Shown here one piece after another: positions 9,269 to 19,264 of a stretch of 64,000 nucleotides of DNA; the stretch's first letter is position 1, and each line of letters opens with the position of its first letter. The notes under the pieces were generated by a model, which did not search any database, was not told the DNA's origin, and saw nothing but the letters and a program-made list of their open reading frames with translations. Location of the stretch: the NCBI GenBank assembly GCA_001599355.1, contig BCGQ01000006.1, forward strand, positions 558,001 through 622,000, read 5' to 3'. The DNA is from Nakazawaea peltata (taxonomy: Eukaryota; Ascomycota; Pichiomycetes; Alaninales; Pachysolenaceae). Position numbers and translations under genes: made by a program.

Positions 9269-10309
9269 ATGTCTAACCCATTAGATGTGATCAGAGTCAA
9301 AAGAAAAAGAGATCAGAACCCCATGGAGGGTTTGATCCTCGAAAATGCCAAAAGATCCAAAAAGAATTCCTATGTCTTCAAGTTTGCTCGTACTGAGCAA
9401 GAGCAGGTAGTGACAGCGGACCGCCCAGTGTTGGTGATTGATGAAAAGAAGAAGCTCACAATTGTTCAGAACGGCAAAATCGATGATACTAAGCAAGAAC
9501 TGGCACATTCTGAGGAAGCGCCACAACTTTCAGAGGATATTCTTTCTATGATTCTGGAGCAGCAACAAGTGACTTCAGGTGGAGATGATCTGATGGGAGG
9601 AGAGGTTAAGCATAAGAAACCGGTGAGAAGAAAGCACCAGAAAGCAGAGCCCATTCAAGAATATAACTCAGCTGATGATTATGTGTATGACGTTTACTTC
9701 CGTGATACGAATTCCGGTGGAAATGAGCCAACTAATTTTGCTCATTTCACTTATGATGAAGATTTGTTCAGTTTTGTTGATGAGGATCCTGTAGATAGTG
9801 ACAATCCCGAGATTGGTGATGAAGACGACGACTCGAATGCTGAAGATTATTACCAAAATGATTACCCTGAAGACGAAGATAACGACTTGAATGATGAGTA
9901 TTTAGATCCTTTTGAGAAAAGACATTTGAATGAGTTGCTGGATGACTCTGAGAATTTCATAATGAGTGATGACGAGGATGATAATTATGAGATTCAGCAT
10001 AATAGGAGACGGTTCAGTAATAAAGATTACCAGTCATACAAGGTTGGTGGTCTTCTAGACACTGACCTGGCTGTGACTCTGAGTGTGACTCAACAGAGCT
10101 TTGATAATCTTTATAATGATCTTTATCCTGAAGATGAGGATGATTATTATGAGGGACCTACTAGTTTTTTGGATGATGGAAAGATTAGTGATGAAGATGA
10201 GGAAGAATTTAAACGGAATTATTTCTTTAAATCCGATCTGGATGATGAGTTGGCTATCCACAGAGACCGAATTTTTGGTAAATTAGAGAGACAAATTCTG
10301 AAGAAATGA
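9269..10309 (+). CDS. IWR1: RNA polymerase II nuclear import factor
   Basis: 346 aa from MSNPLDVIRVKRKRDQNP. An in-frame ATG 36 bp upstream (9233) would add 12 residues, but homologues start near the second, which also has A at -3. The N-terminus carries the family signature: basic IRVKRKR, then the LILENAKRSKKNSYVFKFAR segment. The C-terminal half is extremely acidic (Asp/Glu with Asn/Tyr), including YDVYFRDTNS, the Iwr1 motif region. In S. cerevisiae Iwr1 binds assembled Pol II and directs it to the nucleus through an N-terminal bipartite NLS. The high acidity makes several antisense frames look open; they are not genes. Confidence 0.85.
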   Translation: MSNPLDVIRVKRKRDQNPMEGLILENAKRSKKNSYVFKFARTEQEQVVTADRPVLVIDEKKKLTIVQNGKIDDTKQELAHSEEAPQLSEDILSMILEQQQVTSGGDDLMGGEVKHKKPVRRKHQKAEPIQEYNSADDYVYDVYFRDTNSGGNEPTNFAHFTYDEDLFSFVDEDPVDSDNPEIGDEDDDSNAEDYYQNDYPEDEDNDLNDEYLDPFEKRHLNELLDDSENFIMSDDEDDNYEIQHNRRRFSNKDYQSYKVGGLLDTDLAVTLSVTQQSFDNLYNDLYPEDEDDYYEGPTSFLDDGKISDEDEEEFKRNYFFKSDLDDELAIHRDRIFGKLERQILKK

Positions 10310-10320
10310 AATTTATTGAT

Positions 10321-11790
10321 TTACATGGTTTCTCCGTTCTCCACAAGCTTGAATAATGAACCAAGAACTCTTTCGGCATCTTCTCCCAACCCATTGTGGA
10401 AGAACTCGTTAGTAATGTACTGTTTAACACCTTGAATGTATTCTTTTGATCTCATTGTCAAAGTGAAATCAACATATTGATCTGCGAAATAACTGGCTGC
10501 CAGCACAGGAACCGTATTCTTCTTCAAAACAGAAGGCTTGTATAATGAATGTTTGCCCCATTCTTTGTTCGAATGCAAAAGATAGGCAAATGATTTCAAT
10601 GGACTCAATTCAACGAAATCTTCCACCATCGATTTGTATACCATTTCACCTGTGAAATACACTGCATTTGCTACACTAGTCTTATCCAAACCCTTTGAGG
10701 CCAACTCAGGGTAATTGTAGTTGATCTTACTCTTGTATCTTAATCTGTCTGCGGACCAATTGGAGCTCATTCCTGTGTCCAAATAAATAGTCTCTTGGAA
10801 TAAGAAGTAGATAATATTTGTGTCGAAGGCTACTTTATTCTGGACATCACACAAGGTTCCGAAGGTGAATCTGCCATGTAATTTCAAGTCATAATGCATC
10901 TTGAAGATCAATTGGTGGAGAGCATCGGTACCTGAAGTAGCACCGAATGAGATCCCAATAATTTGAAGTCTCTCGACTGTCAATTTACCCCCATTAGGTA
11001 AATCAATGGCTTTCTCTTTGTGGATATATTCGAAAATATCATGGACTTTAGAGATATCTTCAGGATATTTGGAGTAGTATGCGAGATTTCTGTCTTCAGT
11101 CCGATGGTAAGTAGCATTGTAAACGTCATCAGGGCCAAGTTCGATAGGAGGGATTCCTCCAGTAATGAGCACCAGTCTAAGCAGTTCTGGAAAATAAGAA
11201 AGGTATGTTACTGAACAGAACCCTCCATAAGACTGACCCAATAATGACCACGTATTATCTTGGATCAAGATCTTTCTTATATACTCAGCATCCATAACGA
11301 TATCCCAAGCTCTGAAATGTTTGATATATTCCAATCTCTTTTGATCAGTATCAAACTCCAATAACTTCTTGGAATCTATTTGAGATGAATATCCAGTCCC
11401 ACGTTGGTCAAGATAAAGCATTTGGTATCCCTTATCGATCATAACCTTAGTACTTCCGGAATAGTCACTTGGAGGACATGGGAATCCTGGTCCACCTTGT
11501 AAGAAGACACAAATATTCGATTTCAGAGGGTCTTCAATATCCAATTCCTGAATTGGTTTGCAAGAAGGACCATGTCTTGATTGATCGAACTTCGAGACAA
11601 GTCTTGCTACAACATCAATGTTTGGTGAGGTCTCAGGAATATCATGATCCAATGGAATCTTGAACTTAAGAACCTGAATATTTAAACCTTTGATACGGTA
11701 GGTATCGATAATTTCATATTGAGGGTCGACCATTTTGTCACTTATCACGAAGTAGTCTTCTCCAATTTCAGAAAACTCAAGATTGGCCAT
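10321..11790 (-). CDS. Alpha/beta hydrolase, S33 proline iminopeptidase family
   Basis: 489 aa from the first ATG (MANLEFSEIGEDYF); the 16 open codons upstream have none. Motifs are typical of prolyl aminopeptidases: LQGGPGFPCPP (oxyanion), LDQRGTGYSS, the nucleophile elbow GQSYGGF, and a helical lid in the second half. There is no signal peptide, so it is probably cytosolic. Family members release N-terminal proline or other residues from peptides. S. cerevisiae has no obvious counterpart, whereas many other yeasts and filamentous fungi do. Convergent with IWR1, with only 11 bp between the stops. Substrate specificity is not shown by the sequence. Confidence 0.8.
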   Translation of the reverse strand: MANLEFSEIGEDYFVISDKMVDPQYEIIDTYRIKGLNIQVLKFKIPLDHDIPETSPNIDVVARLVSKFDQSRHGPSCKPIQELDIEDPLKSNICVFLQGGPGFPCPPSDYSGSTKVMIDKGYQMLYLDQRGTGYSSQIDSKKLLEFDTDQKRLEYIKHFRAWDIVMDAEYIRKILIQDNTWSLLGQSYGGFCSVTYLSYFPELLRLVLITGGIPPIELGPDDVYNATYHRTEDRNLAYYSKYPEDISKVHDIFEYIHKEKAIDLPNGGKLTVERLQIIGISFGATSGTDALHQLIFKMHYDLKLHGRFTFGTLCDVQNKVAFDTNIIYFLFQETIYLDTGMSSNWSADRLRYKSKINYNYPELASKGLDKTSVANAVYFTGEMVYKSMVEDFVELSPLKSFAYLLHSNKEWGKHSLYKPSVLKKNTVPVLAASYFADQYVDFTLTMRSKEYIQGVKQYITNEFFHNGLGEDAERVLGSLFKLVENGETM

Positions 11791-12484
11791 GGATGTCACT
11801 ACAGGACAATTTTGAACTATTTCAAGACTCCGAGCCAACCTTAAATAGTCTGCGTCAAACGGCTCTAAATTTGAGTTTGGGCAATCTGCGGAGTTTCCTA
11901 AAAGGGAAACTGCTGCATCCTCGATCGGGATAAGCTTTAAGCTTTAGCATATGATAGGAAATGATAAGCGAGCACTACGGGTAGTATTAAGGGAAATAAA
12001 TACAAAAGGATAAGAGGACGCAGTTGATTGAGGTTGGGGGTATTAACCGTGGAATTGATATTATGAATTTATTATGAATCGCAGTAGGAACAGGATGTGG
12101 GATGGAGTTTACTAGTAGAATTCATTGAATATAAAGGTGTTTGATCTTTCTATAGTGCCGTTCCGCCCTCTTGGTAGTCTATCTTCAACTCTCCAACACC
12201 CTCTTACCCCACTCATATCGCCCTTATTCACCCCTCTACTCATCCTCCCCCCTCCAATTCTAACCCCCTTTACAGCCCAGCCCTCCGTCCCCTGTCTCCC
12301 TGCCATCTCCTCCCTCCGCTCTGGTTTTACAAATTTTGATGCTCCACATTTACGAATTCTCGAAAAAATTTTCATAGTAAAATTTTCAGCTCATCTCGAG
12401 GTCTTCAAGAGGGAGTGATCAATTTGATTGACGGTATAGAGCCCTTTAAAGCTACAAAACTGGGTATAATTGAGGTCCAAAATC
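11791..12484. other. Intergenic, S33 hydrolase to URB2 (divergent promoters)
   Basis: About 690 bp. It contains a strongly C/T-rich block (12150-12320) and, nearer URB2, an A/T run followed by CTCATC (see the regulatory entry). Short open frames here lack homology or a proper ATG. I see no RNA gene. Confidence 0.5.
12363..12397. promoter_or_regulatory. RRPE-like and PAC-like elements upstream of URB2
   Basis: AAAAAATTTTCA at 12363-12374 resembles the ribosomal RNA processing element (AAAATTTTTCA), and CTCATCTC at 12390-12397 is one base from the PAC motif (CTCATCGC). The pair lies 90-120 bp before the URB2 ATG, where RRPE/PAC pairs mark ribosome biogenesis genes in yeasts. Both matches are imperfect. 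Confidence 0.4.
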
Positions 12485-15400
12485 ATGTCAGACCTTCAAA
12501 CGGCCGAACTGGTTACACGGCATTTGAGATCAAAGACAATTTCATCACTGGAACTTGTCTCTCTTTGCAATCAGTTGATCGATCAAGAGTCTAAGGTCTT
12601 ACCCAACTTGAATATATTTGCATTTGAATTACTAGTGGACCGTTTGAACGACAAGAAGAAGCCTTTCAATAGCTTCAAGTACGATATCAGTATATGGGAA
12701 CTTTTTGCCAAAATTTGGTTCAATTTCAATGACGTTGAACTGAAGTTGAAGAACAGTATAGTGAGGAAATTCAAGATTGCAGAGACTGTGTTGGATGTTC
12801 TTCAAAATAAGCTGACAGATATCGAATTAATACTGCAAATGATCAAGTGTGTCAAGTTAATACAGATCGTGGGTTTTACAGAATTTACATTGGACGAATG
12901 TTGTGGGGTACTCAAGTCATTTTTAGAGTCCACCAAACAAATAGATGATCAATATGAAATCAAACACAATTGTTTATTAACCATTGTGGGGATATTCAAC
13001 TCAGTTTGTACCAATAATGTGAAAATATATGCAAAGAAATTCGTCAATGATTTCTCCAGTTCATTAGGGAAGCTCATTTTGGAAGTTATTTCACTCGATC
13101 TGGTCAGCTCTGAATCAAGAAGTCTCTTAATAAGTTTGTTGACTAGCATCTTGTTTAATGATAAAAGTGTAGTATTTTTGAAGTCTAATGTTGAGTCATT
13201 ACTTGGAGTCAAAGGCGAACCATTGAATTTGAAAGCAATAGGAGAGTTGTTCGAGCTTATCGTTTCCAAAGAAACAGACACCAAAGTGCTCCAAGAGATC
13301 TTCATTCTTTTAACAGAGAAGTATCCTGAGGCCAATATCCAGCTCCTTGAGACTCTTTCTAGTCATCGTAAAGCCTTGTCTTCTGAATTTTTGACCAATT
13401 TGATTGAACGTGAGCTCAAGTCGGACTTCAAAGACAAGTTGGACGTTATATATTATGCAGTAGATGTAAATTTAGAGCTTGGATTCCAATTGGGAGATCA
13501 AATATTCAATTATTTGAAGACCACTTCCGAACACCCAGTAAACACTATGAAATTGTGTTCGTTATTGATCGAATCTTATATTAGATCACGTGAATTTGAT
13601 GTTTTCTACGACCATTGGATCCTGTTGATCAAGACCAAAGCTCCACTCTTCTGTTCTGAGGAGTTTTTCACCGTTGTTGCCGGTGGATTATCAAGATTAT
13701 CTGGTCATCAACTTGAAAGTATTCTTCAAGAGAAGATACTTCTGGATCTCGATATCAACAAGTTAATATCTCTTCATCCATTCATCCGAGCAGCCTATGC
13801 CACTACAGACAGGTTAAAGAAGCAGCTTTTAAAGAAGAATATTCAGAGTATTCTTCTGTCCAAGCCTGATTTGAAGAAGGATGATGTAGATAGTTTCTGG
13901 AAATTAAAACATTCTCTGATATCATTATTTGATGACGAGGATTTCGTAGATGACTTATCTTCTACTTTTGATCCTATCATTTTGGATGCTAAGCATGCCT
14001 TAAAAAGGTCTAGTAGTTTATATATTCATTATACCATTTTCGCCATTAGGGAGATCTATACCTTCGAAGTGGAAAAGAAAGTGAGAGAATCTTTTATTAA
14101 AACCTTAAAAGAAGCTAATGTCGAGTCTATGACTTTCTGTCTCAACAGATGGTTAGTGATGATTGGACTGTTATTTGAAGAGAACGAAATTTCAAAGATT
14201 GTCCAGTACTTCTTGAAATACTCTGATGAAAAGATTCAAATGTGGACTGTTGTTTTCGGCAATCAATACTTGTATGAACAAGGTATTTTAATTCAATCTC
14301 TTATTGAAGAATTGATCAAAATGACCTCATCTAAACAGTCACATATTGAATATCTTAAGTTGATTGGAAAAATTCCATATCAATGTTATTCAAAGTCTGC
14401 TAAGGTACAGGTCTTAGATTTGTTGTATGACAAGTCTCTTGTAAATGCCAGTGATGAGGAGAGTAAAATCTGTTTGGAAATAGTTTTGAAACTTCTTAGT
14501 CTTCCTACCTTTAAATCTAAAGTTGAAATAGATATTTCCAGCAGTTTCAAGTTACAAACTCTTTCTTCTCAATGGCCTTTAACATCTCTGGTATTCAGAA
14601 AAGTTTTGGATAATCATTTAGCCCATTCTAATGAGACCAGTCATCAAAAATGGCTTGAAGATATCCAAGACGAGACCTTAAAAAGATTTAAAAAGGATAA
14701 GAATAAAGAATTGGGCCCTCATCATCGCATATCTTCTTTGGTTTTCGATAAAATCGAAAATAAAAAGCTAAAGAAGGAATTTCAACAGTCAATTAAATCA
14801 CTCATATCTCACTTTATTAAGCATCCAAATGACCACCATGACGAGTTATCGTGGATTCTCAAAATCTTATTTGAGTTGAATTTGAGTAGCCTGGATGATT
14901 TGCATGAATCTATTAAGGCTATTGGAGAGATGAGCTCAGATTACAATGTAGACATATTCAACATTCTCTCTAAAATTGCATCTACTTCTTACGAAGATAT
15001 TGTTTACTTTATGACATTATACATTGTTCTTGGAAATAGGGAAGCCGACACTGGTATGAAGCTTTATTTAAAGAGATTAGAAGAGTCTCAATTGCTTCTG
15101 GGTCTAGATTACTTACTCAGAAGTATTGCCGATATCGACCAAGCCAATGATCTGGTCTATCTTTCGTTATTGTCTATTTTCATTGAGATTTTAAAGCAGC
15201 ATCATAAGCCAAAAATTTCGGAACTGAGCAATCGTCAATTACAATATTATGTGACTAAAAGTTTGTCAAGTATATTGTCTTTAAAGCATGTATCTGTGGA
15301 AGGAGCTAAATGTGCTCTTGAGACTCTCAGAATGATTTTAATTGACATGAGTTGGAGTTTAAGACAGTACTCATTTGAGATGGTGATTTCCATAGCCAAC

Positions 15401-15949
15401 AAATTTGTACTCCTCAGTAAGAAACAAGACTGTGCAGAATTGTTCATTTTGTCGACCCAAGTATTATCAGGCGTGTTACTTTTCCATAGACATCGTCTTT
15501 CTGGAAGAAATCACCTTATTTTGGCGTGCTTTAGTTTGCTCATAGAGTGCTTATTTTATAACAAAAATGGGGGAGCACAAACCGAAATACCACAGTCTGC
15601 AGATTGCGGTCTAGCCTTACAAAGGCTTCTTAGTAATCTTTGTGAACCTGGTAATGTCCAACACTCTTCCAATGATGCACAGCTCTCATCTGCAGCATCT
15701 AATATCAAGAAAGGTTTGAAAAAATACCTCACGGTTCTCCTCATTAACTACGTCAACCTTAAAACTAAACTTTACATGGAGCCTTCTGTGTCCCAAGCAA
15801 TTTTGCCAGGTATCTACTTGATTTTTGATATCTTAACTCAAAGTGAATTCACCATTGTCAATAATTCCATAGACATGATAGGTAAAAACTACTTCAAGTC
15901 CCTCTACGACGATTACAAGAAACATGGAAAATGGCAGGACGACATTTAA
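12485..15949 (+). CDS. URB2: Nucleolar 60S pre-ribosome factor
   Basis: 1154 aa, starting at MSDLQTAELVTRHLRS. The upstream in-frame stretch has no ATG. The whole chain is helical and Leu/Lys/Glu rich, with no transmembrane span or catalytic motif, as expected for an alpha-solenoid. The best landmark is the C-terminal Urb2 domain: FTIVNNSIDMIGKNYFKSLYDDYKKHGKWQ, which matches the highly conserved end of Urb2/Npa2. In S. cerevisiae Urb2 works with Npa1/Urb1, Dbp6, Rsa3 and Nop8 in the earliest nucleolar 60S precursors. The length is almost equal to the S. cerevisiae protein (1174 aa). RRPE/PAC-like motifs upstream fit ribosome-biogenesis control. Confidence 0.88.
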   Translation: MSDLQTAELVTRHLRSKTISSLELVSLCNQLIDQESKVLPNLNIFAFELLVDRLNDKKKPFNSFKYDISIWELFAKIWFNFNDVELKLKNSIVRKFKIAETVLDVLQNKLTDIELILQMIKCVKLIQIVGFTEFTLDECCGVLKSFLESTKQIDDQYEIKHNCLLTIVGIFNSVCTNNVKIYAKKFVNDFSSSLGKLILEVISLDLVSSESRSLLISLLTSILFNDKSVVFLKSNVESLLGVKGEPLNLKAIGELFELIVSKETDTKVLQEIFILLTEKYPEANIQLLETLSSHRKALSSEFLTNLIERELKSDFKDKLDVIYYAVDVNLELGFQLGDQIFNYLKTTSEHPVNTMKLCSLLIESYIRSREFDVFYDHWILLIKTKAPLFCSEEFFTVVAGGLSRLSGHQLESILQEKILLDLDINKLISLHPFIRAAYATTDRLKKQLLKKNIQSILLSKPDLKKDDVDSFWKLKHSLISLFDDEDFVDDLSSTFDPIILDAKHALKRSSSLYIHYTIFAIREIYTFEVEKKVRESFIKTLKEANVESMTFCLNRWLVMIGLLFEENEISKIVQYFLKYSDEKIQMWTVVFGNQYLYEQGILIQSLIEELIKMTSSKQSHIEYLKLIGKIPYQCYSKSAKVQVLDLLYDKSLVNASDEESKICLEIVLKLLSLPTFKSKVEIDISSSFKLQTLSSQWPLTSLVFRKVLDNHLAHSNETSHQKWLEDIQDETLKRFKKDKNKELGPHHRISSLVFDKIENKKLKKEFQQSIKSLISHFIKHPNDHHDELSWILKILFELNLSSLDDLHESIKAIGEMSSDYNVDIFNILSKIASTSYEDIVYFMTLYIVLGNREADTGMKLYLKRLEESQLLLGLDYLLRSIADIDQANDLVYLSLLSIFIEILKQHHKPKISELSNRQLQYYVTKSLSSILSLKHVSVEGAKCALETLRMILIDMSWSLRQYSFEMVISIANKFVLLSKKQDCAELFILSTQVLSGVLLFHRHRLSGRNHLILACFSLLIECLFYNKNGGAQTEIPQSADCGLALQRLLSNLCEPGNVQHSSNDAQLSSAASNIKKGLKKYLTVLLINYVNLKTKLYMEPSVSQAILPGIYLIFDILTQSEFTIVNNSIDMIGKNYFKSLYDDYKKHGKWQDDI

Positions 15950-16054
15950 AGTATTTATAGCGAATTACGAAAATAAAATTCGAGAAATTGGTCACGTGGA
16001 TTTCTGCACGCGCACTCAAACCTTATTGTAGATTTCTATATTGGGAATTCCCGT

Positions 16055-16097
16055 TTCTGGAAAGATCTAGAACCTTCTAGTAAGTGCTGGAAAATTC
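16055..16097. promoter_or_regulatory. Heat-shock element array of HSP104
   Basis: GAA/TTC units lie in strict 5-bp phase: TTC 16055, GAA 16060, GAA 16070, TTC 16075, GAA 16090 and TTC 16095. The in-between units at 16065, 16080 and 16085 are one or two bases off. Nine units in phase with six perfect is a strong Hsf1 site, ending 110 bp before the ATG. Confidence 0.85.
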
Positions 16098-16141
16098 CGT
16101 TTGCTACCACTGAGCGATGAGGTTAGTGTGAAGGTGGATGA

Positions 16142-16149
16142 TATATAAG
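16142..16149 (+). promoter_or_regulatory. TATA box of HSP104
   Basis: TATATAAG lies 58 bp before the HSP104 ATG and 45 bp after the heat-shock element, as in stress-inducible TATA-containing promoters. Confidence 0.6.
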
Positions 16150-16207
16150 TGAGTGGGGAGACATTGTAATAATTTTTGTGGGTCAGATAGAGATAACAGA
16201 CTTCATC

Positions 16208-18907
16208 ATGGATTCATCTAAATTTACTGATAACGCTTTAGAAATTATCAAGAACTCCACTGAGTTGGCTAGCAACTACTCTCATCCGCAGATAACCCCC
16301 GTGCACATGTTGGCGGCTATGATCCCTACGGATGAGTCTCCAAATAATTATTTGAAGACCTTGGTTGAGAGGGGTAGATTTGATTGGCCTAAGTTACAGA
16401 GGACTGTCAACAGTCATGTTGTTCGTATCCCAGCTCAAAATCCTCCTCCTACTGAGGTGTACCCAAGCAGTTCATATGCCAATGTATTGAAACAAGCTGA
16501 GAAATTCAAGACTCAACAGAAGGATAGTTATATTGGACAAGATCATCTTTTACTTGCTCTTTTGGAAGATAATACCGTACAGAGGTTAATTAAGGATGCT
16601 GGAGCTACAGTTGAAGGACTTAAGACTCAAATTTCAGAGCTCCGTGGAAATCAAAGAATCGACTCAAGACAAGCTGACTCTTCTACTAAGTTTGAGTTCT
16701 TGTCTAAATATGCTCAAGATTTGACTCAACTGGCTATTGAAGGTAAGATAGATCCAGTTATTGGAAGAGAAGAAGAGATTCGTCGTACCATCAGAATCTT
16801 GGCCAGAAAGAAGAAGAGCAATGCTTGTTTAGTAGGTGATGCCGGTGTTGGTAAGACTACCATTGTGGAAGGAGTTGCTCAAAGAATTATTGACAATGAT
16901 GTTCCTTCCATTTTACACAATGCTAAATTGTACTCTTTGGATTTGGGTGCCTTGAAAGCAGGTGCCAAGTACCAAGGTGAATATGAAGAGAGAATGAAGG
17001 GTGTTTTGAATGATATCAAGGAATCAAAACAGTTAGTTATATTATTCATCGACGAGATTCATATGCTTATGGGTGACGGAAAAGGTGATGCAGCCAATTT
17101 GTTGAAGCCAATGTTAGCTTCTGGTGAATTGACTGTCATTGGTGCTACTACTGCTGAAGAATACCGTAGGTATGTAGAGAAAGATGGTGCCTTTGAAAGA
17201 AGATTCCAAAGAGTCGAAGTCAAGGAACCTTCAGTTGCCGAAACTGTAACTATTTTGAGAGGTTTACAACAAAAGTACGAGATTCATCATGGTGTACGTA
17301 TTTTGGATTCTGCTTTAGTCACAGCTTCTCAATTGGCTTCCAGATATTTAACATACAGAAAGTTGCCTGACAGTGCTGTCGATTTAATTGATGAGGCTGC
17401 AGCTACTATTGCAGTTGCACGTGACTCCAAACCAGAAGAATTGGATTCTTTGGAAAGACAACTTCAATTGTTAGAAGTTGAGATCAAGGCATTAGAAAGA
17501 GATCAAGATGCTGATTCCACGACCAAAGAAAGATTGGAAGTTGCAAGACAGAAACATCAATCTTTGGAGGAGCAATTGCAACCTATAAGAGAGAAATATA
17601 CCAAGGAACGTCTGGCTCATACTGAATTAACTGAGGCCAAGAAGAAATTGGACGAGTTGATTATCAAGGCCCAAGATGCCGAAAGAAGACACGATACTGC
17701 CACAGCAGCTGATTTAAGATATTATGCAATTCCAGGAGTACAAGAAAGAATTGCTCAATTGGAGATCAAAGTTGCTGAGGAAGATAACAGTTTGGATAAT
17801 GATGATGCTATGGTCAAGAATGTAGTTGATTCTGAAATTGTTGCTGAGACAGCTGCCAGATTGACAGGTATTCCTGTTTCTAAATTGAGTCAAGCAGAAA
17901 ATGCCAAATTGATCAATATGGAGAATGTTTTGTCTTCAGCAGTTGTTGGTCAAGGTGATGCCATTAAGCTGGTATCTAATGCTATCAGATTGACAAGATC
18001 TGGTTTAGCTAATCCAAACCAACCTTCATCGTTCCTCTTCTTGGGATTATCAGGTTCCGGTAAGACCGAATTGGCTAAGAAATTAGCCGATTTCTTGTTC
18101 TCTGATGAAAAGGCTATGATCAGAATCGATTGTTCTGAATTAATGGAGAAATATTCGGTCTCCAAATTGATAGGTACCACAGCTGGTTATGTGGGATATG
18201 AAGATGGTGGTTTATTGACTAACCAATTAGCCCGTCATCCTTATTCTGTAATTTTGTTTGATGAGGTTGAAAAAGCTGCTCCAGAAGTTTTGAATATCTT
18301 GTTGCAAATGTTGGATGATGGTAGAATTACTGCATCTGATGGTAAAGTTGTCAACTGTTCCAATGCGATTGTCATTATGACATCGAATTTGGGTGCTCAA
18401 TTCATTAACACGGCTAAGGGATCCAAGATTACTCCAGAGGTACACGACCAAGTCATGAGTGTAGTCAAGTCTCATTTCAGACCAGAATTCTTGAATAGAA
18501 TTAGTGCTACTGTGATCTTTAACAGATTGTCCAGAAAGGCAATTGGAAAGATTGTTCAAATTCGTCTTAATGAGATTCAAAAGAGATTTGAATCTGGAGG
18601 TAAGCAAATCAAATTGGATGTTTCCCCAGAGGCCATCGACTACCTTTGTAAATATGGTTACTCTGCTGATATGGGAGCTAGACCATTGAACAGATTGATC
18701 CAAAATGAGATCTTGAACAGTTTGGCTGTATTGATTCTCAAGGGACAAGTCAAAGATAAGGAAATTGTCGAAGTTAAATTGGGATCTAGAGGTTTAGTAG
18801 TAGTTCCTAACCATGAAGCTTCAGATGCTGATAATGATATTGATGTTGAAGATTGGACAGATGCAGTCGATTCAGATGATGAGATATTACTGGATGGGCT
18901 TGATTAA
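16208..18907 (+). CDS. HSP104: Hsp104 disaggregase (ClpB family AAA+)
   Basis: 899 aa hexameric ATPase that pulls polypeptides from aggregates with Hsp70/Hsp40. The start [21 protein letters not shown] matches the family; 10 upstream codons have no ATG. In order: N domain (1-~150), NBD1 with Walker A GDAGVGKT (K216) and Walker B FIDEIHML, the middle coiled coil (about 405-530), NBD2 with Walker A GLSGSGKT (K619) and Walker [10 protein letters not shown], and a C-terminal small domain. The two lysines lie within two residues of S. cerevisiae K218 and K620. The acidic tail ends in [10 protein letters not shown], so the end is LD as in Hsp104, but shorter and less acidic. Pore-loop [11 protein letters not shown] is intact. 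The promoter carries a heat-shock element. Confidence 0.97.
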   Translation: MDSSKFTDNALEIIKNSTELASNYSHPQITPVHMLAAMIPTDESPNNYLKTLVERGRFDWPKLQRTVNSHVVRIPAQNPPPTEVYPSSSYANVLKQAEKFKTQQKDSYIGQDHLLLALLEDNTVQRLIKDAGATVEGLKTQISELRGNQRIDSRQADSSTKFEFLSKYAQDLTQLAIEGKIDPVIGREEEIRRTIRILARKKKSNACLVGDAGVGKTTIVEGVAQRIIDNDVPSILHNAKLYSLDLGALKAGAKYQGEYEERMKGVLNDIKESKQLVILFIDEIHMLMGDGKGDAANLLKPMLASGELTVIGATTAEEYRRYVEKDGAFERRFQRVEVKEPSVAETVTILRGLQQKYEIHHGVRILDSALVTASQLASRYLTYRKLPDSAVDLIDEAAATIAVARDSKPEELDSLERQLQLLEVEIKALERDQDADSTTKERLEVARQKHQSLEEQLQPIREKYTKERLAHTELTEAKKKLDELIIKAQDAERRHDTATAADLRYYAIPGVQERIAQLEIKVAEEDNSLDNDDAMVKNVVDSEIVAETAARLTGIPVSKLSQAENAKLINMENVLSSAVVGQGDAIKLVSNAIRLTRSGLANPNQPSSFLFLGLSGSGKTELAKKLADFLFSDEKAMIRIDCSELMEKYSVSKLIGTTAGYVGYEDGGLLTNQLARHPYSVILFDEVEKAAPEVLNILLQMLDDGRITASDGKVVNCSNAIVIMTSNLGAQFINTAKGSKITPEVHDQVMSVVKSHFRPEFLNRISATVIFNRLSRKAIGKIVQIRLNEIQKRFESGGKQIKLDVSPEAIDYLCKYGYSADMGARPLNRLIQNEILNSLAVLILKGQVKDKEIVEVKLGSRGLVVVPNHEASDADNDIDVEDWTDAVDSDDEILLDGLD

Positions 18908-19264
18908 TTTAATTCTTGTATAGATAATTGATATGATATAATTGAATGCGAATGTAGATAGTCGGGTATTGACGATCCGAATGTAGCTACACAAACAAGT
19001 AATGATTTGAATGTAGGTGTAAATTGGGGGTGTTGGTGTAATGATGTACGTGTATCCCTTTTGTCCCGTCCAGCCCCTGTATTTCCTAATCCAGTACCCA
19101 AGCCCCACTTGCGCGTTCAGCCTACAAAAAACGCAAGGTTTCTAAAGGAGAAACTTGAAGGAGGCGCTTAAGGAGAGGCAGATAATTGAAGGCGGAAGTG
19201 ATTGAAGACCAAGTGTGAAGGGCGCTCAAAAGATACTGGCTCAGCTTGTCTCAGACTCTCCAAC
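18908..19264. other. Intergenic HSP104 to GYP2
   Basis: About 360 bp. It contains the HSP104 3' end and the GYP2 promoter. Short antisense open frames here have no homology that I recognise. Nothing else is seen. Confidence 0.5.

Noticed and set aside
12112-12418. Overlapping short frames between the S33 hydrolase and URB2
   Set aside because: One lacks ATG; both come from a C/T-rich promoter tract and their products are low-complexity.
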